A stretch of 64,000 nt of DNA from Desulfobacteraceae bacterium (GTDB lineage Bacteria; Desulfobacterota; Desulfobacteria; Desulfobacterales; Desulfobacteraceae). Made by a program: the position numbers and the translations under genes. The stretch is taken from assembly GCA_024225635.1 (NCBI GenBank), contig JAAEMK010001124.1:1-64000 (forward strand), written 5' to 3'. Under the pieces are notes generated by a model. It worked only from the letters and a program-made list of their open reading frames with translations. It was not told where the DNA came from and ran no database searches. The first letter of the stretch is position 1. Each line of letters begins with the position of its first letter. Below are positions 34,093 to 42,516 of the stretch, one piece after another.

Positions 34093-34822
34093 GGTCCTCC
34101 CCTGTCAGCCGTCCCAGGACATGGGACTTGAGGGCCAGAAGCTCCGGGTCATCGAACCGCCTGGGCTTTGGAATCTTGAGGACAAACCGCTCCCGGACCG
34201 CCATGGGCCGTGGCGTCAAAAGCACGAGGTCGTCTGCCAGAAGCAGCGCCTCCTCGATATCATGTGTGATCATCACCAGGGTCTTGTCAAATTCGGTCTG
34301 GAGCAGGAGAAGCAAAGCTTGAAGGGTTTGCCGTGTGATGGCGTCCAGGGCTGACAGGGGCTCGTCCAGGAGCACCAGGTCCCGCTCAAACATCAGGGTC
34401 CTGACCAGGGCGCACCGCTGTCCCATGCCGCCGGACACCTCATGGGGCATGTGGCTCTCATATCCCTTGAGCCCGAGGCGCTCAAACAGGCCCATGGCCC
34501 GGTTTCGAGCTTCTTTCACATCACCGTTGACCGCTTTCACGGGCAAAAGGGCATTGTCCATCAGCGAAAACCAGGGAAGCAGCAGGTCCTTCTGCTGCAT
34601 ATACGCAGCCACCGCTCCCAGATGGGGCATCGCCCCGCCCCGCCAGGCAAGGGCGCCGGTATCCGCCGGAACCACCCCGGTGAGAAGATCGAACAGGGTG
34701 CTCTTGCCGCAGCCCGATGGCCCCAGCAGGACGGTGAACCCGTTCTCCGGCACGGAAAGGCTGAAATCGGAAAAAATCGTCTGAAGGCCGAATTGTTTTG
34801 TCACCCCTGAAACTTGAAGCAT
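34076..34822 (-). CDS. thiZ: ABC transporter ATPase for thiamine pyrimidine precursor
   Basis: 248 aa; Walker A LLGPSGCGKSTLFDLL, signature VSGGMGQRCALVR and Walker B LVLLDEPLSALD. First gene after the minus-strand TPP riboswitch. AAGGA lies a few bases before the ATG, and the leader carries a perfect anti-Shine-Dalgarno stretch. SsuB/TauB-like ATPase assigned to ThiXYZ by its neighbours. Confidence 0.9.
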   Translation of the reverse strand: MLQVSGVTKQFGLQTIFSDFSLSVPENGFTVLLGPSGCGKSTLFDLLTGVVPADTGALAWRGGAMPHLGAVAAYMQQKDLLLPWFSLMDNALLPVKAVNGDVKEARNRAMGLFERLGLKGYESHMPHEVSGGMGQRCALVRTLMFERDLVLLDEPLSALDAITRQTLQALLLLLQTEFDKTLVMITHDIEEALLLADDLVLLTPRPMAVRERFVLKIPKPRRFDDPELLALKSHVLGRLTGEDRDASF

Positions 34823-34912
34823 ACATCCTTCCCCGGTTATATTTCACACAACGTTCAGGTTGCCGGTTCCAGAGAATGCACGCAAGATAAGGAGGAGAAC
34901 TATCATCTTTCA

Positions 34913-35000
34913 GGCTTCCCTGCGCCAGCATTACCTGGATCAGGTTCCAGGGGTCGAAACTTCCAAGTTTCCTCTCAGCCGATCACCATCGGCTCCCCCA
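34913..35000 (-). ncRNA. TPP riboswitch of thiZ-X-Y-M-E-D
   Basis: On the minus strand: GGGGGAGCC (complement of 34991-34999), GGCTGAGAGGAAAC, then GACCCCTGGAACCTGATCC, AGGTAATGCTGGCGCAGGGAA. This is a textbook THI element. Downstream, the transcript has TCTCCTCCTT (complement of 34889-34898), able to pair with the GGGGAAGGA before thiZ, which suggests translational control by Shine-Dalgarno masking. Confidence 0.96.
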
Positions 35001-35031
35001 GTCCGTCACGTTGAACTTTTTAACGTGGGGG

Positions 35032-35061
35032 AAACTACCATGGCCGGAAGCGGTTTGTCAA
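35032..35061 (-). promoter_or_regulatory. Candidate promoter of the thiamine uptake operon
   Basis: TTGACA (complement of 35056-35061) is a perfect -35. About 18 bases downstream is TAGTTT, a weak -10. The riboswitch begins close after, which supports the placement although the -10 is poor. Confidence 0.45.
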
Positions 35062-35208
35062 CACAACTTGAGCCTGCCGGAGCATGGCATTTATCATTCT
35101 TTCCTTGACTTGAAACGCATATCAATGCACACTTGGAAAATCGAACAACATCAGCTTTACCTGGAATTCCACTAAAATTCAGCAGTTTTTTTTCAAAGGG
35201 GTTTCTCC

Positions 35209-36801
35209 ATGGAACAACCTGCGACGATCCCGGAATTGGAGAGACGGGTAGAAGAGCTTGCCGCCATCAACCAGCTGACCGGCGAACTGACCGTCAATCT
35301 TTCTAAAGACAGCTTCATGGATTCGGTCTACCGGAAGGTGCGATCTATTCTCAAGCCGGATCTCACCCTGGTTTACAGGATTAATAACAACCGCCTCCTT
35401 CTCCAGGGCGATCCGTCAAAGCACAATACCGTCCACCATGACTCCCGGAAGCAACTCATGGTGGGAGAATGCCTCTGCGGGCTTGTGGCCAAGACAGGCG
35501 AAGCGATATTTTGCCGTGAGATATGCAAGGACCCGAGATGCACCCGAACCGAATGCATGGATGCGGGACTCTGCTCCTTTGCCGCCCTGCCCCTGGTCTT
35601 TGACAACACCCTTTCCGGGGTGCTGGGGATTGCCGCAACCGAAAAGCGCTCCTTTGAAGAGCAGAAGGATTTCCTTGAGATTGTCAGCGGAAATATCGCA
35701 ATGGCAATCGACATCGCAAGGCTCTACGAAAAACTAAGCCAGAGCAACCGCAAGCTGACGGCGGAGCTGTCAAAGCGCAGAAAAACGGAAACAGCCCTGC
35801 GCAAGAGCAGGCAACACCTGGCCAAGGCCCAGGAGATCGCCCATTTCGGTACCTGGAGACTGGACCTTGCAACCCGGGAAGTTGTGGGATCAAAGGAGTT
35901 GTTCAACATCTTCGGCCTTCCCGGAGAAAAGGGGTGCCTTGACAACTTTTCCAGCCTGGTCCATCCGGAAGACAGGGAACGGGACCGCTACCACATCAAA
36001 CGGGGGATGAAAACCGGTGAACCCTGGGATATCGAGTACCGGATCAACACCGGGGACGGAAGACTCAAACATATCCACGGCAAGGGGGAAGCGGTCCGTG
36101 ACAAAACCGGAAAAATCGTGGAACTGGTGGGAACCGTCCAGGATATCACCCCGCGAAAAAAGGCGGAATTCCTCCTTAAAGAGCGGGAACAGGTCTACCG
36201 CTCCATGTTTGAAAACAACACCTCCGTCATGCTCCTCATCAATCCGGTCACGGGCGCCATCATCGACGCCAACCCCTCGGCCTGCGCCTTTTACGGCCAT
36301 GCAAAGGACCGGCTGACAAAAATGAACATCACGGACATCAACACCCTCTCCCCGGAGGAGATCCATGCCGAGATGGAAAACAGCGGATCGGAAAAGAGAA
36401 ATTATTTCAACTTCCGCCACCGGGCGGCAGACGGCATAATCCGGGATGTCGAGGTTTACAGCGGGCCAATATCGGTAAGCGGAAAACCCCTGTTGTGCTC
36501 CATCATTCACGATATTTCCCACCGCAAACAGGTGGAAAAGGAGCGGGAACAATTGATCGGGGAACTCCGGAATAGCGTACAGGAGATCAAGACACTAAGG
36601 GGATTTCTGCCAATCTGCTCCTCCTGCATGAAGATCCGGGACGACCAGGGATACTGGAACAGAATCGAATCCTATATTGAAAGACACTCGCAAGCACTCT
36701 TCAGCCACAGCATCTGTCCCGCCTGCATGGACAAGCTTTACGGAGAAGAGGAGTGGTACATCAAAATGAAGGAACGAAAAAAGAATAACCCAGACACTTA
36801 G
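35209..36801 (+). CDS. GAF-PAS-PAS sensory protein with a C-terminal Cys-pair module
   Basis: 530 aa, no membrane segment. A coiled start is followed by a GAF domain (about 20-175), a coiled coil, two PAS/PAC domains (about 205-325 and 330-450) and a final 60-residue module with LPICSSCMKIRDDQGYW and SICPACMDKLYG. The two CxxC pairs could bind zinc. There is no kinase, GGDEF, EAL or receiver domain, so the output is unclear. The same Cys module ends many PAS or receiver proteins of Desulfobacterota. The gene is 13 bases before an ABM-domain gene. Confidence 0.85.
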   Translation: MEQPATIPELERRVEELAAINQLTGELTVNLSKDSFMDSVYRKVRSILKPDLTLVYRINNNRLLLQGDPSKHNTVHHDSRKQLMVGECLCGLVAKTGEAIFCREICKDPRCTRTECMDAGLCSFAALPLVFDNTLSGVLGIAATEKRSFEEQKDFLEIVSGNIAMAIDIARLYEKLSQSNRKLTAELSKRRKTETALRKSRQHLAKAQEIAHFGTWRLDLATREVVGSKELFNIFGLPGEKGCLDNFSSLVHPEDRERDRYHIKRGMKTGEPWDIEYRINTGDGRLKHIHGKGEAVRDKTGKIVELVGTVQDITPRKKAEFLLKEREQVYRSMFENNTSVMLLINPVTGAIIDANPSACAFYGHAKDRLTKMNITDINTLSPEEIHAEMENSGSEKRNYFNFRHRAADGIIRDVEVYSGPISVSGKPLLCSIIHDISHRKQVEKEREQLIGELRNSVQEIKTLRGFLPICSSCMKIRDDQGYWNRIESYIERHSQALFSHSICPACMDKLYGEEEWYIKMKERKKNNPDT

Positions 36802-36814
36802 CAAAGGGGCTATC

Positions 36815-37144
36815 ATGGCAATTTCGGTTATCATCAGACGAACGGTGACCAACAAGGAAAAAGCGGCGCAACTGGCCCCCCTGATCGTCCGGCTAAGATC
36901 CAGGGCAACGGCTCAACCAGGGTATATCACCGGTCAGACCTATGGATGTATCGACTGTGAAGGAGAATACCTGGTCATCAGCACCTGGCACACCCTGGCC
37001 GACTGGAACAACTGGCTCAACAGCGACGAACGCCGGGAAATCCAGGACCGGATAGACCTCCTTCTGGACACGGAAACCGAGTACAGGCTCTACGAACCCC
37101 TTGTCGGAGGCATCATTCCCCGGTTCCAGGAAGGAACCCAATAG
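36815..37144 (+). CDS. ABM-family (antibiotic biosynthesis monooxygenase domain) protein
   Basis: 109 aa dimeric alpha-beta barrel. The pattern AQPGYITGQTYGCIDCEGEYLVISTWHTLADWNNWLNSDERR (quoted in part: EGEYLVISTWHTLADWNNWL) is standard for the family. Members range from monooxygenases to heme-degrading enzymes and proteins with unknown function. Only 13 bases follow the GAF-PAS gene, so the two are probably co-transcribed. Confidence 0.82.
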   Translation: MAISVIIRRTVTNKEKAAQLAPLIVRLRSRATAQPGYITGQTYGCIDCEGEYLVISTWHTLADWNNWLNSDERREIQDRIDLLLDTETEYRLYEPLVGGIIPRFQEGTQ

Positions 37145-37163
37145 CCTCTGGCCTCAAACAGCT

Positions 37164-38516
37164 TCAGGACTCAAACCGGATCTGCCGGGCGTCTATGGCC
37201 TGGTTCAAATCGGCGGTAATGGATTTGAGAAAGCGGGAATCCAGGCTGTCACGCTCGGAACAAACCACCTTTACCGAACGGTTGCGCCCGTTTTCCTTTG
37301 CAAAGTACAAGGCCTTGTCAACCAGGTAGAATACGTGTTCCACCATCATGTTGCCCGGATGGTGCCTGAAAAACGGATAAAAGATCATGCCGATGGAACA
37401 AGTGATATTGATGGTCCGGTTATCCGTCACCTTGAAGTCCGATTGGGCCACATGGTGGCGGATCTTTTCGGCAAAGACGGACAGGTGGCTCTCCTTGGTA
37501 TTCTTGAGGATAATGACAAACTCCTCCCCGCCGATGCGGCCGACCACATCATCCTCGCGGATCTGGTCACAAAGCCTGTCACTGAACTGCTTGAGCACCA
37601 TGTCTCCGGAATCGTGGCCGTAATTGTCGTTGACCCGCTTAAAGTGATCGATATCGATACTGATGACGCCGTAGCCGCAGGAATAATCCGTTTTCCGCTG
37701 GTCAATGCCCTTTCTTTCGATCCACAGGGAAGAGATCGCCTTTTCGATCCTCGGTTTCAGGATATCAAAGAGGTAGTGCCTGTTTTTCAGGCCGGTCAGG
37801 GGATCTATCCTGGAGATCTCCTTCAACCGGTTGTTTTTCCGGACAAGCTCCCGGTTGAGCTTTTCCGTCTGGAGCTTCTCCTGGTTGAACTGCTCAACCA
37901 GCTGGTTGTTATCATAGCGCAGCACAAGGAACTCGCTCAAATCCCGGTTCATCTTCTTGGCGTTGACCGACATGATGGCAAAGAACACCATCCCCAGGAT
38001 CGCCATGGAAAAGGTCACATCCGTGCCAAGGTAGAACAGAACCGCCGTGGGCAGAAAGAACACGGTCAGGGAATAGGAGAAAAACATGGCAAGATGGTTG
38101 TGGTAAGAGCCAAGGCTTCCGGCCACCATGCCCCCGACGATGAAGTAGATAAAAACCAGATACTCCAGCCGGGAAAAATCCGTCAAAAAGAGACCGGCTC
38201 CGCCAAACAGGGAACCAGCAATGAGAAACGAAACCATCAGCGAGCGCTGCCACAGGATAAAGTTGTTCCGTTTGAATCCTTTGCGATAGAAGTGGAGCAT
38301 CTGGTATCGCACCAGGGTAAAACCGATGTTGAGCAGACACCAGAAGATCAGCTGTGTTTTCGGGACCACGTTCCACAGCACCATCACAATAATCATGGAA
38401 TTGATAACGGTTGAGGGCATGCTCCTGGCGAGGTTTCCCGCAAGAATCCGCGTTCGTTCGATCTCCATATAGACTGTTCTGTCAGAATATCCGGTCATGC
38501 AATCGTTTGTTCCCAT
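37164..38516 (-). CDS. Membrane diguanylate cyclase (GGDEF)
   Basis: About 450 aa from ATG 38516, chosen over a TTG at 38582; the site AGGAG is very close to this ATG, so the true start is uncertain. Six or so hydrophobic segments occupy residues about 35-200, then a coiled coil (NQEKLQTEKLNRELVRKNNR), then GGDEF with GGEEF and an REDD inhibitory site five residues before. It makes c-di-GMP. The N-terminal membrane region resembles no named MASE family that I can assign. Confidence 0.9.
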   Translation of the reverse strand: MGTNDCMTGYSDRTVYMEIERTRILAGNLARSMPSTVINSMIIVMVLWNVVPKTQLIFWCLLNIGFTLVRYQMLHFYRKGFKRNNFILWQRSLMVSFLIAGSLFGGAGLFLTDFSRLEYLVFIYFIVGGMVAGSLGSYHNHLAMFFSYSLTVFFLPTAVLFYLGTDVTFSMAILGMVFFAIMSVNAKKMNRDLSEFLVLRYDNNQLVEQFNQEKLQTEKLNRELVRKNNRLKEISRIDPLTGLKNRHYLFDILKPRIEKAISSLWIERKGIDQRKTDYSCGYGVISIDIDHFKRVNDNYGHDSGDMVLKQFSDRLCDQIREDDVVGRIGGEEFVIILKNTKESHLSVFAEKIRHHVAQSDFKVTDNRTINITCSIGMIFYPFFRHHPGNMMVEHVFYLVDKALYFAKENGRNRSVKVVCSERDSLDSRFLKSITADLNQAIDARQIRFES

Positions 38517-38857
38517 CTCTCCTGTTTCCTGCTCCCAAGGGTGGGAGCAATCCCCTTTCCGATAGTCTTCAACCCGCTGCAAAAAAATCGATCACGATAC
38601 TAAATGTTGTTTAGCCAAACAATAAAGAACTAATTTCTTTTCAAAAAAAAAACAAGTATTTTTTTTCCTGCACCCGATTTCTCCTTCCATGTAAGATCAC
38701 CGTCACCATGACCTTTAACCCGGGTCCGGCCCCGGTTTGCCACGGCATTTTTTCCTATCTGTCCGGAGAAAAGGGTTGACAGGGAAGGAAAAAACGTTTC
38801 AAAAGGGATGAGTATTTCAGGCTGTTAACGAGAATGGATCATTAACAGGAGAGGTCG
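38517..38857. other. Divergent intergenic region with two inverted repeats
   Basis: No gene is convincing here. A perfect 8-bp inverted repeat TGCTCCCA (38530-38537) / TGGGAGCA (38542-38549) with a 4-base loop sits immediately before the ribosome site of the diguanylate cyclase. A second one, TTGTTT (38607-38612) / AAACAA (38617-38622), resembles an operator half-site pair. Homopolymer A and T tracts at 38641-38670 suggest intrinsically bent DNA, as upstream of promoters. No clear promoter for the FrhB-like gene was found. Confidence 0.45.
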
Positions 38858-39967
38858 ATGCAGATACTTGGACCAACTGAGTTATCACACAGAATTCTTA
38901 CCGGGGACCTGTGCACATCCTGCGGTGCATGCGCGAATCTATGCCCCTATCTCAAATCCCACGGCGGCAAGGTCGCCAATGTCTTTTCCTGCGACAGGGA
39001 GACGGGACGATGCTATGCCGCCTGCCCCAAAACAGGCGTTGATGAGACCCTGCTCTCGGAGACATTGTTTGCAAGCCCCTGGCAGGACGCCCCCCTTGGA
39101 CACTATCGCAAGCTCTACATGGCAAAACAGGACATCAAGGCGTCAAAGGGAAATTTCCAGAACGGGGGAACGGTTTCCGCCCTGGTTATCGCGGCCCTTG
39201 AACAGGGAATCATTGACAAGGCCGTGCTCACGGGAAGCGACGGCGTCATGCCCCGGCCACGGATGGTGACAACGGCCTCCCAGGTTCTGGAATGCGCCTC
39301 GTCCAAGTACATTGCCGCCCCAACCATGGCCCTGCTGAACCGGGCCGTAACAGAGGGAGAGATGAACCTGGGCATGGTCGGCACCCCCTGCCAGATGACG
39401 GGCCTTGCCAGCCTCAGGACCAACCCCCTGGGCCTTTCCGGTTTCAAGGATCCCATGGGCATCACCATCGGGCTCTTCTGCACCTGGGCCCTGTCAGCCG
39501 ACGGTTTTCTCTCCTGTCTTGACCGGCAGGGAATCGATCCCCTTGCCGTCCGCTCCATGGATATTCCCCCGCCCCCGGCGGAAAACGCGATCCTCAACCT
39601 TGCGGGAGAAGAAAAAGCCCTGCCCCTGGAGGAACTCCGCAAACAGGTGCTGCCAGGCTGTTCCGTCTGCCCGGACATGACTTCGCTTTGGACGGACCTC
39701 TCCGTGGGCGCCCTCGAGGCGAACCCGGAATGGAACACCCTCATCGTCAGGACCGAGCGGGGAGAGGCCCTGGTGGACCGGGCCTTTGAAACGGGCCTGC
39801 TCGAAATACGCCCCATCTCCCAGACAAGCATTGACAACCTGACCCTGGCTGCGGCAAACAAGCGCAAGCGGGCCCTTGCCGCCCAGGAACGCCTGGGCAT
39901 GCTCGACCCGGCATTTAATACGCCCCTCGGGATTCAACCCAAACAGACCATCATGGGATTCAGATAA
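38858..39967 (+). CDS. FrhB/FdhB-family iron-sulfur flavoprotein (F420-type hydrogenase/dehydrogenase beta subunit)
   Basis: 369 aa. N-terminal LCTSCGACANLCP is a [4Fe-4S] motif, followed by CYAACPKTG; the centre contains GTPCQMTGLASLR and the family's FAD region. Family members move electrons between ferredoxin and F420, thiols or quinones. The gene is 9 bases before iorA, so it likely accepts or supplies electrons for the ferredoxin of indolepyruvate oxidation. Most residues between the two Cys groups are intact. Confidence 0.85.
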   Translation: MQILGPTELSHRILTGDLCTSCGACANLCPYLKSHGGKVANVFSCDRETGRCYAACPKTGVDETLLSETLFASPWQDAPLGHYRKLYMAKQDIKASKGNFQNGGTVSALVIAALEQGIIDKAVLTGSDGVMPRPRMVTTASQVLECASSKYIAAPTMALLNRAVTEGEMNLGMVGTPCQMTGLASLRTNPLGLSGFKDPMGITIGLFCTWALSADGFLSCLDRQGIDPLAVRSMDIPPPPAENAILNLAGEEKALPLEELRKQVLPGCSVCPDMTSLWTDLSVGALEANPEWNTLIVRTERGEALVDRAFETGLLEIRPISQTSIDNLTLAAANKRKRALAAQERLGMLDPAFNTPLGIQPKQTIMGFR

Positions 39968-39976
39968 GGAGAAATC

Positions 39977-41902
39977 ATGTCACTATTGACCCGGGACAAC
40001 CCAGGTGAAACCCATCTCATGATGGGAAACGAAGCCATTGTCCGGGGGGCCCTGGAGGCCGGCATCAGCGTTGCCGCAGGCTATCCCGGCACCCCGTCAT
40101 CCGAGATCATCGAAACCCTTGCCAAGATATCCGACGAGATCTACACCGAATGGTCGGTGAACGAAAAGGTTGCTCTTGAGGTTGCGGCGGCAGGCTCCTT
40201 TGCGGGTTTAAGATCCCTTGCCGTGATGAAGCAGCCCGGGGTCAACGTTGCCGCGGACTTTCTCATGCACCTTGCCCTGTCCGGGGTGAGGGGCGGCATG
40301 GTGATCGTTGCGGCCGACGACCCGGGCGCCCTCTCCAGCGTCAACGAGGGAGAGACCCGCTTATACGCCAAGCTCATGGAGATGCCCATGCTGGAACCGG
40401 GGAACTTCCAGGAGGCGAGGGAGATGACCCGCTGGGCCTTTGAACTCTCGGAGAACCTGCACATGCCCGTGCTGGTCCGCACGGTGACACGCCTCTCCCA
40501 TGCCAGCGGCAGGGTCACACTGGGCAAGCTTCCAACCCCCAGCAGAAAAGCGTTTTACAAATTCAACGGGGAGATGCTCGACCCCATGGAAGGGCCGATC
40601 ATGACGCCCCCCGTGGAATTCAAGCATAATTCCCAGCAGAAAAAACTGGACCGGGCAGCCGCCCTCTTTGAGGAGTCGCCCTTCAACACCTATACGGGCC
40701 CGGACGCCCCCGAACTTCTCATCATCACCACATCCATATGTAATCTTTACAGCAAAGAGGGAGTCTCGAATCTCGGCCTTGAAGACAGGGTTGGTGTGCT
40801 CAAGCTCGGGACCACCTGGCCCCTTCCGGCCAAACCGGTGCTGGACCGGCTCACCAAAACCCGGAACGTGCTGTTTGTGGAAGAGGTGCAGCCATTCATC
40901 GAAGAGGCCGTGAAGGTGCTGGCGGCAGGCGCAAGCCTTGACCTTTCATCCCTGACCTTTTACGGTAAGTACAGCCGGCACATCCCCATGACGGGGGAGA
41001 TGAACCCGGAGCGGGTCACATCGGCCCTTTCGGCCATCCTCCGGTTGGAGCCGGGCCCCGAAGGCCAAGGCTATCCGGCCACGGAAACCGCCCTTCCGTC
41101 CATTCCGCCCCGGGAGATCTCCTTCTGCCCGGGATGCCCCCACCGGGCCTCGTTTTTCTCCATCAACACCGTGCTCCAGCTGGACAACCGCCGGGGATTC
41201 ACCTGCGGGGATATCGGGTGCTACTCCATGGGCATGCTCCCGGGCGGCTTCTCCACCCTCAAGACCCTCCACTCCATGGGATCGGGATCGGGCCTTGCCA
41301 GCGGGTTCGGCAAGCTGGACAAGTTCGGCATGGACCAGCCCGTGGTGGCAGTGTGCGGGGACTCCACCTTTTTCCACTCCGCCATCCCTCCCCTGGTGAA
41401 CGCCATCCACAACCGCTCCTCCTTCACCCTGGTGGTGCTGGACAACAGCGGTACGGCCATGACGGGCTTCCAGCCCCATCCCGGGCTGCCCGTGGACACC
41501 AAGGGCGACCAGGCCCCGCCCATTGACATCGAACAGGTGTGCCGGGCCATGGGCGCCGAAACCCGGACCTGTGACCCCTTTGACCTTGCGGCCACCCAAA
41601 AGCAGCTTCTCGAGTTCATTAACGACCATGGCCGGGTCAAGGTGCTGGTCCTGAAACAGGCCTGCGCCCTGAGCCCTGAAAAACGCCACACAAGGCAATT
41701 TGAGGTAACGGTCGATCCCGACCGCTGTATCGGAGAGAGCTGCGGGTGCAACCGGATCTGCACCCGGGTCTTTGCCTGCCCCGGACTTATCTGGGATGCC
41801 GAAAACAACCGGGCCGTAATCAACGAGATACTATGCGCCGGGTGCGGTGTCTGCGCCTCCGTCTGTCCCCAGAACGCCATCCAGCGAAAGGAGCTCCCAT
41901 GA
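39977..41902 (+). CDS. iorA: Indolepyruvate:ferredoxin oxidoreductase, alpha subunit
   Basis: 641 aa. The N-terminal pyruvate-oxidoreductase-like domain begins HLMMGNEAIVRGALEAG; the TPP-binding domain has GDIGCYSMGM and a GDSTFFHSAIP motif. The C-terminal ferredoxin region has CIGESCGCNRIC and CAGCGVCASVCP for 4Fe-4S clusters. Oxidatively decarboxylates arylpyruvates from aromatic amino acids to aryl-acetyl-CoA, reducing ferredoxin; it can run backwards in some anaerobes. Overlaps iorB by 4 bases. Confidence 0.95.
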   Translation: MSLLTRDNPGETHLMMGNEAIVRGALEAGISVAAGYPGTPSSEIIETLAKISDEIYTEWSVNEKVALEVAAAGSFAGLRSLAVMKQPGVNVAADFLMHLALSGVRGGMVIVAADDPGALSSVNEGETRLYAKLMEMPMLEPGNFQEAREMTRWAFELSENLHMPVLVRTVTRLSHASGRVTLGKLPTPSRKAFYKFNGEMLDPMEGPIMTPPVEFKHNSQQKKLDRAAALFEESPFNTYTGPDAPELLIITTSICNLYSKEGVSNLGLEDRVGVLKLGTTWPLPAKPVLDRLTKTRNVLFVEEVQPFIEEAVKVLAAGASLDLSSLTFYGKYSRHIPMTGEMNPERVTSALSAILRLEPGPEGQGYPATETALPSIPPREISFCPGCPHRASFFSINTVLQLDNRRGFTCGDIGCYSMGMLPGGFSTLKTLHSMGSGSGLASGFGKLDKFGMDQPVVAVCGDSTFFHSAIPPLVNAIHNRSSFTLVVLDNSGTAMTGFQPHPGLPVDTKGDQAPPIDIEQVCRAMGAETRTCDPFDLAATQKQLLEFINDHGRVKVLVLKQACALSPEKRHTRQFEVTVDPDRCIGESCGCNRICTRVFACPGLIWDAENNRAVINEILCAGCGVCASVCPQNAIQRKELP

Positions 41903-42516
41903 TAGCGCTGAACCATGATCCCTACAATCTCATCATCACCGGCGTGGGTGGCCAGGGCAATGTCATCTCCTCCCGCATGATCGGCAACATGCTGTCCGCC
42001 AGGGGATTTGAGGTCACCATAGGGGAGACCTTCGGGGCCTCCCAGCGGGGAGGCGCGGTGATGAGCCATGTGCGCATCAGCTCAAAGGCCGCCCTCTCCC
42101 CCCAGATTCCAGAGCACCGGGCCCACATGGTGGTCTCCCTGGAGCCCGTGGAAACCCTCAGGGTGCTTGAAAGCTACGGCAATCCCAATGTAAAGGTGAT
42201 CTGCAACACCCGGCCCACCCACCCCATCGGGGTGATCTCGGGTCGGCTCTCCTATCCCGCCATGGACGAGCTGGAAAAGACCATCACCGCCCTTTCGGCC
42301 CGGGCCTGGTTCTTTGACGCAACATTCATGGCCACCGAAATCGGGGCCCCGATCTTTGCCAACATCATCATGGCGGGGGCCCTTGCGGCCACAAAGGAAC
42401 TACCCCTTGACAGGAACGTGTTTGAAGAAACCCTGAAATCGAAATTTCCGCCGGACAAGGTGGCCCTCAACCTTACGGCCTATGACCGGGGATTCGGGAT
42501 GATCGACAGGGATTAG
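41899..42516 (+). CDS. iorB: Indolepyruvate:ferredoxin oxidoreductase, beta subunit
   Basis: 205 aa from ATG 41899 (ATGA overlap with iorA; GGAGC upstream). Pyruvate-oxidoreductase gamma-type domain: LIITGVGGQGNVISSRMIG, GETFGASQRGGAVMSHVR. A longer in-frame reading to 41746 lies inside iorA and is rejected. The stop codon shares bases with the opposing M48 gene (TTAG, 42513-42516). Confidence 0.95.
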   Translation: MIALNHDPYNLIITGVGGQGNVISSRMIGNMLSARGFEVTIGETFGASQRGGAVMSHVRISSKAALSPQIPEHRAHMVVSLEPVETLRVLESYGNPNVKVICNTRPTHPIGVISGRLSYPAMDELEKTITALSARAWFFDATFMATEIGAPIFANIIMAGALAATKELPLDRNVFEETLKSKFPPDKVALNLTAYDRGFGMIDRD

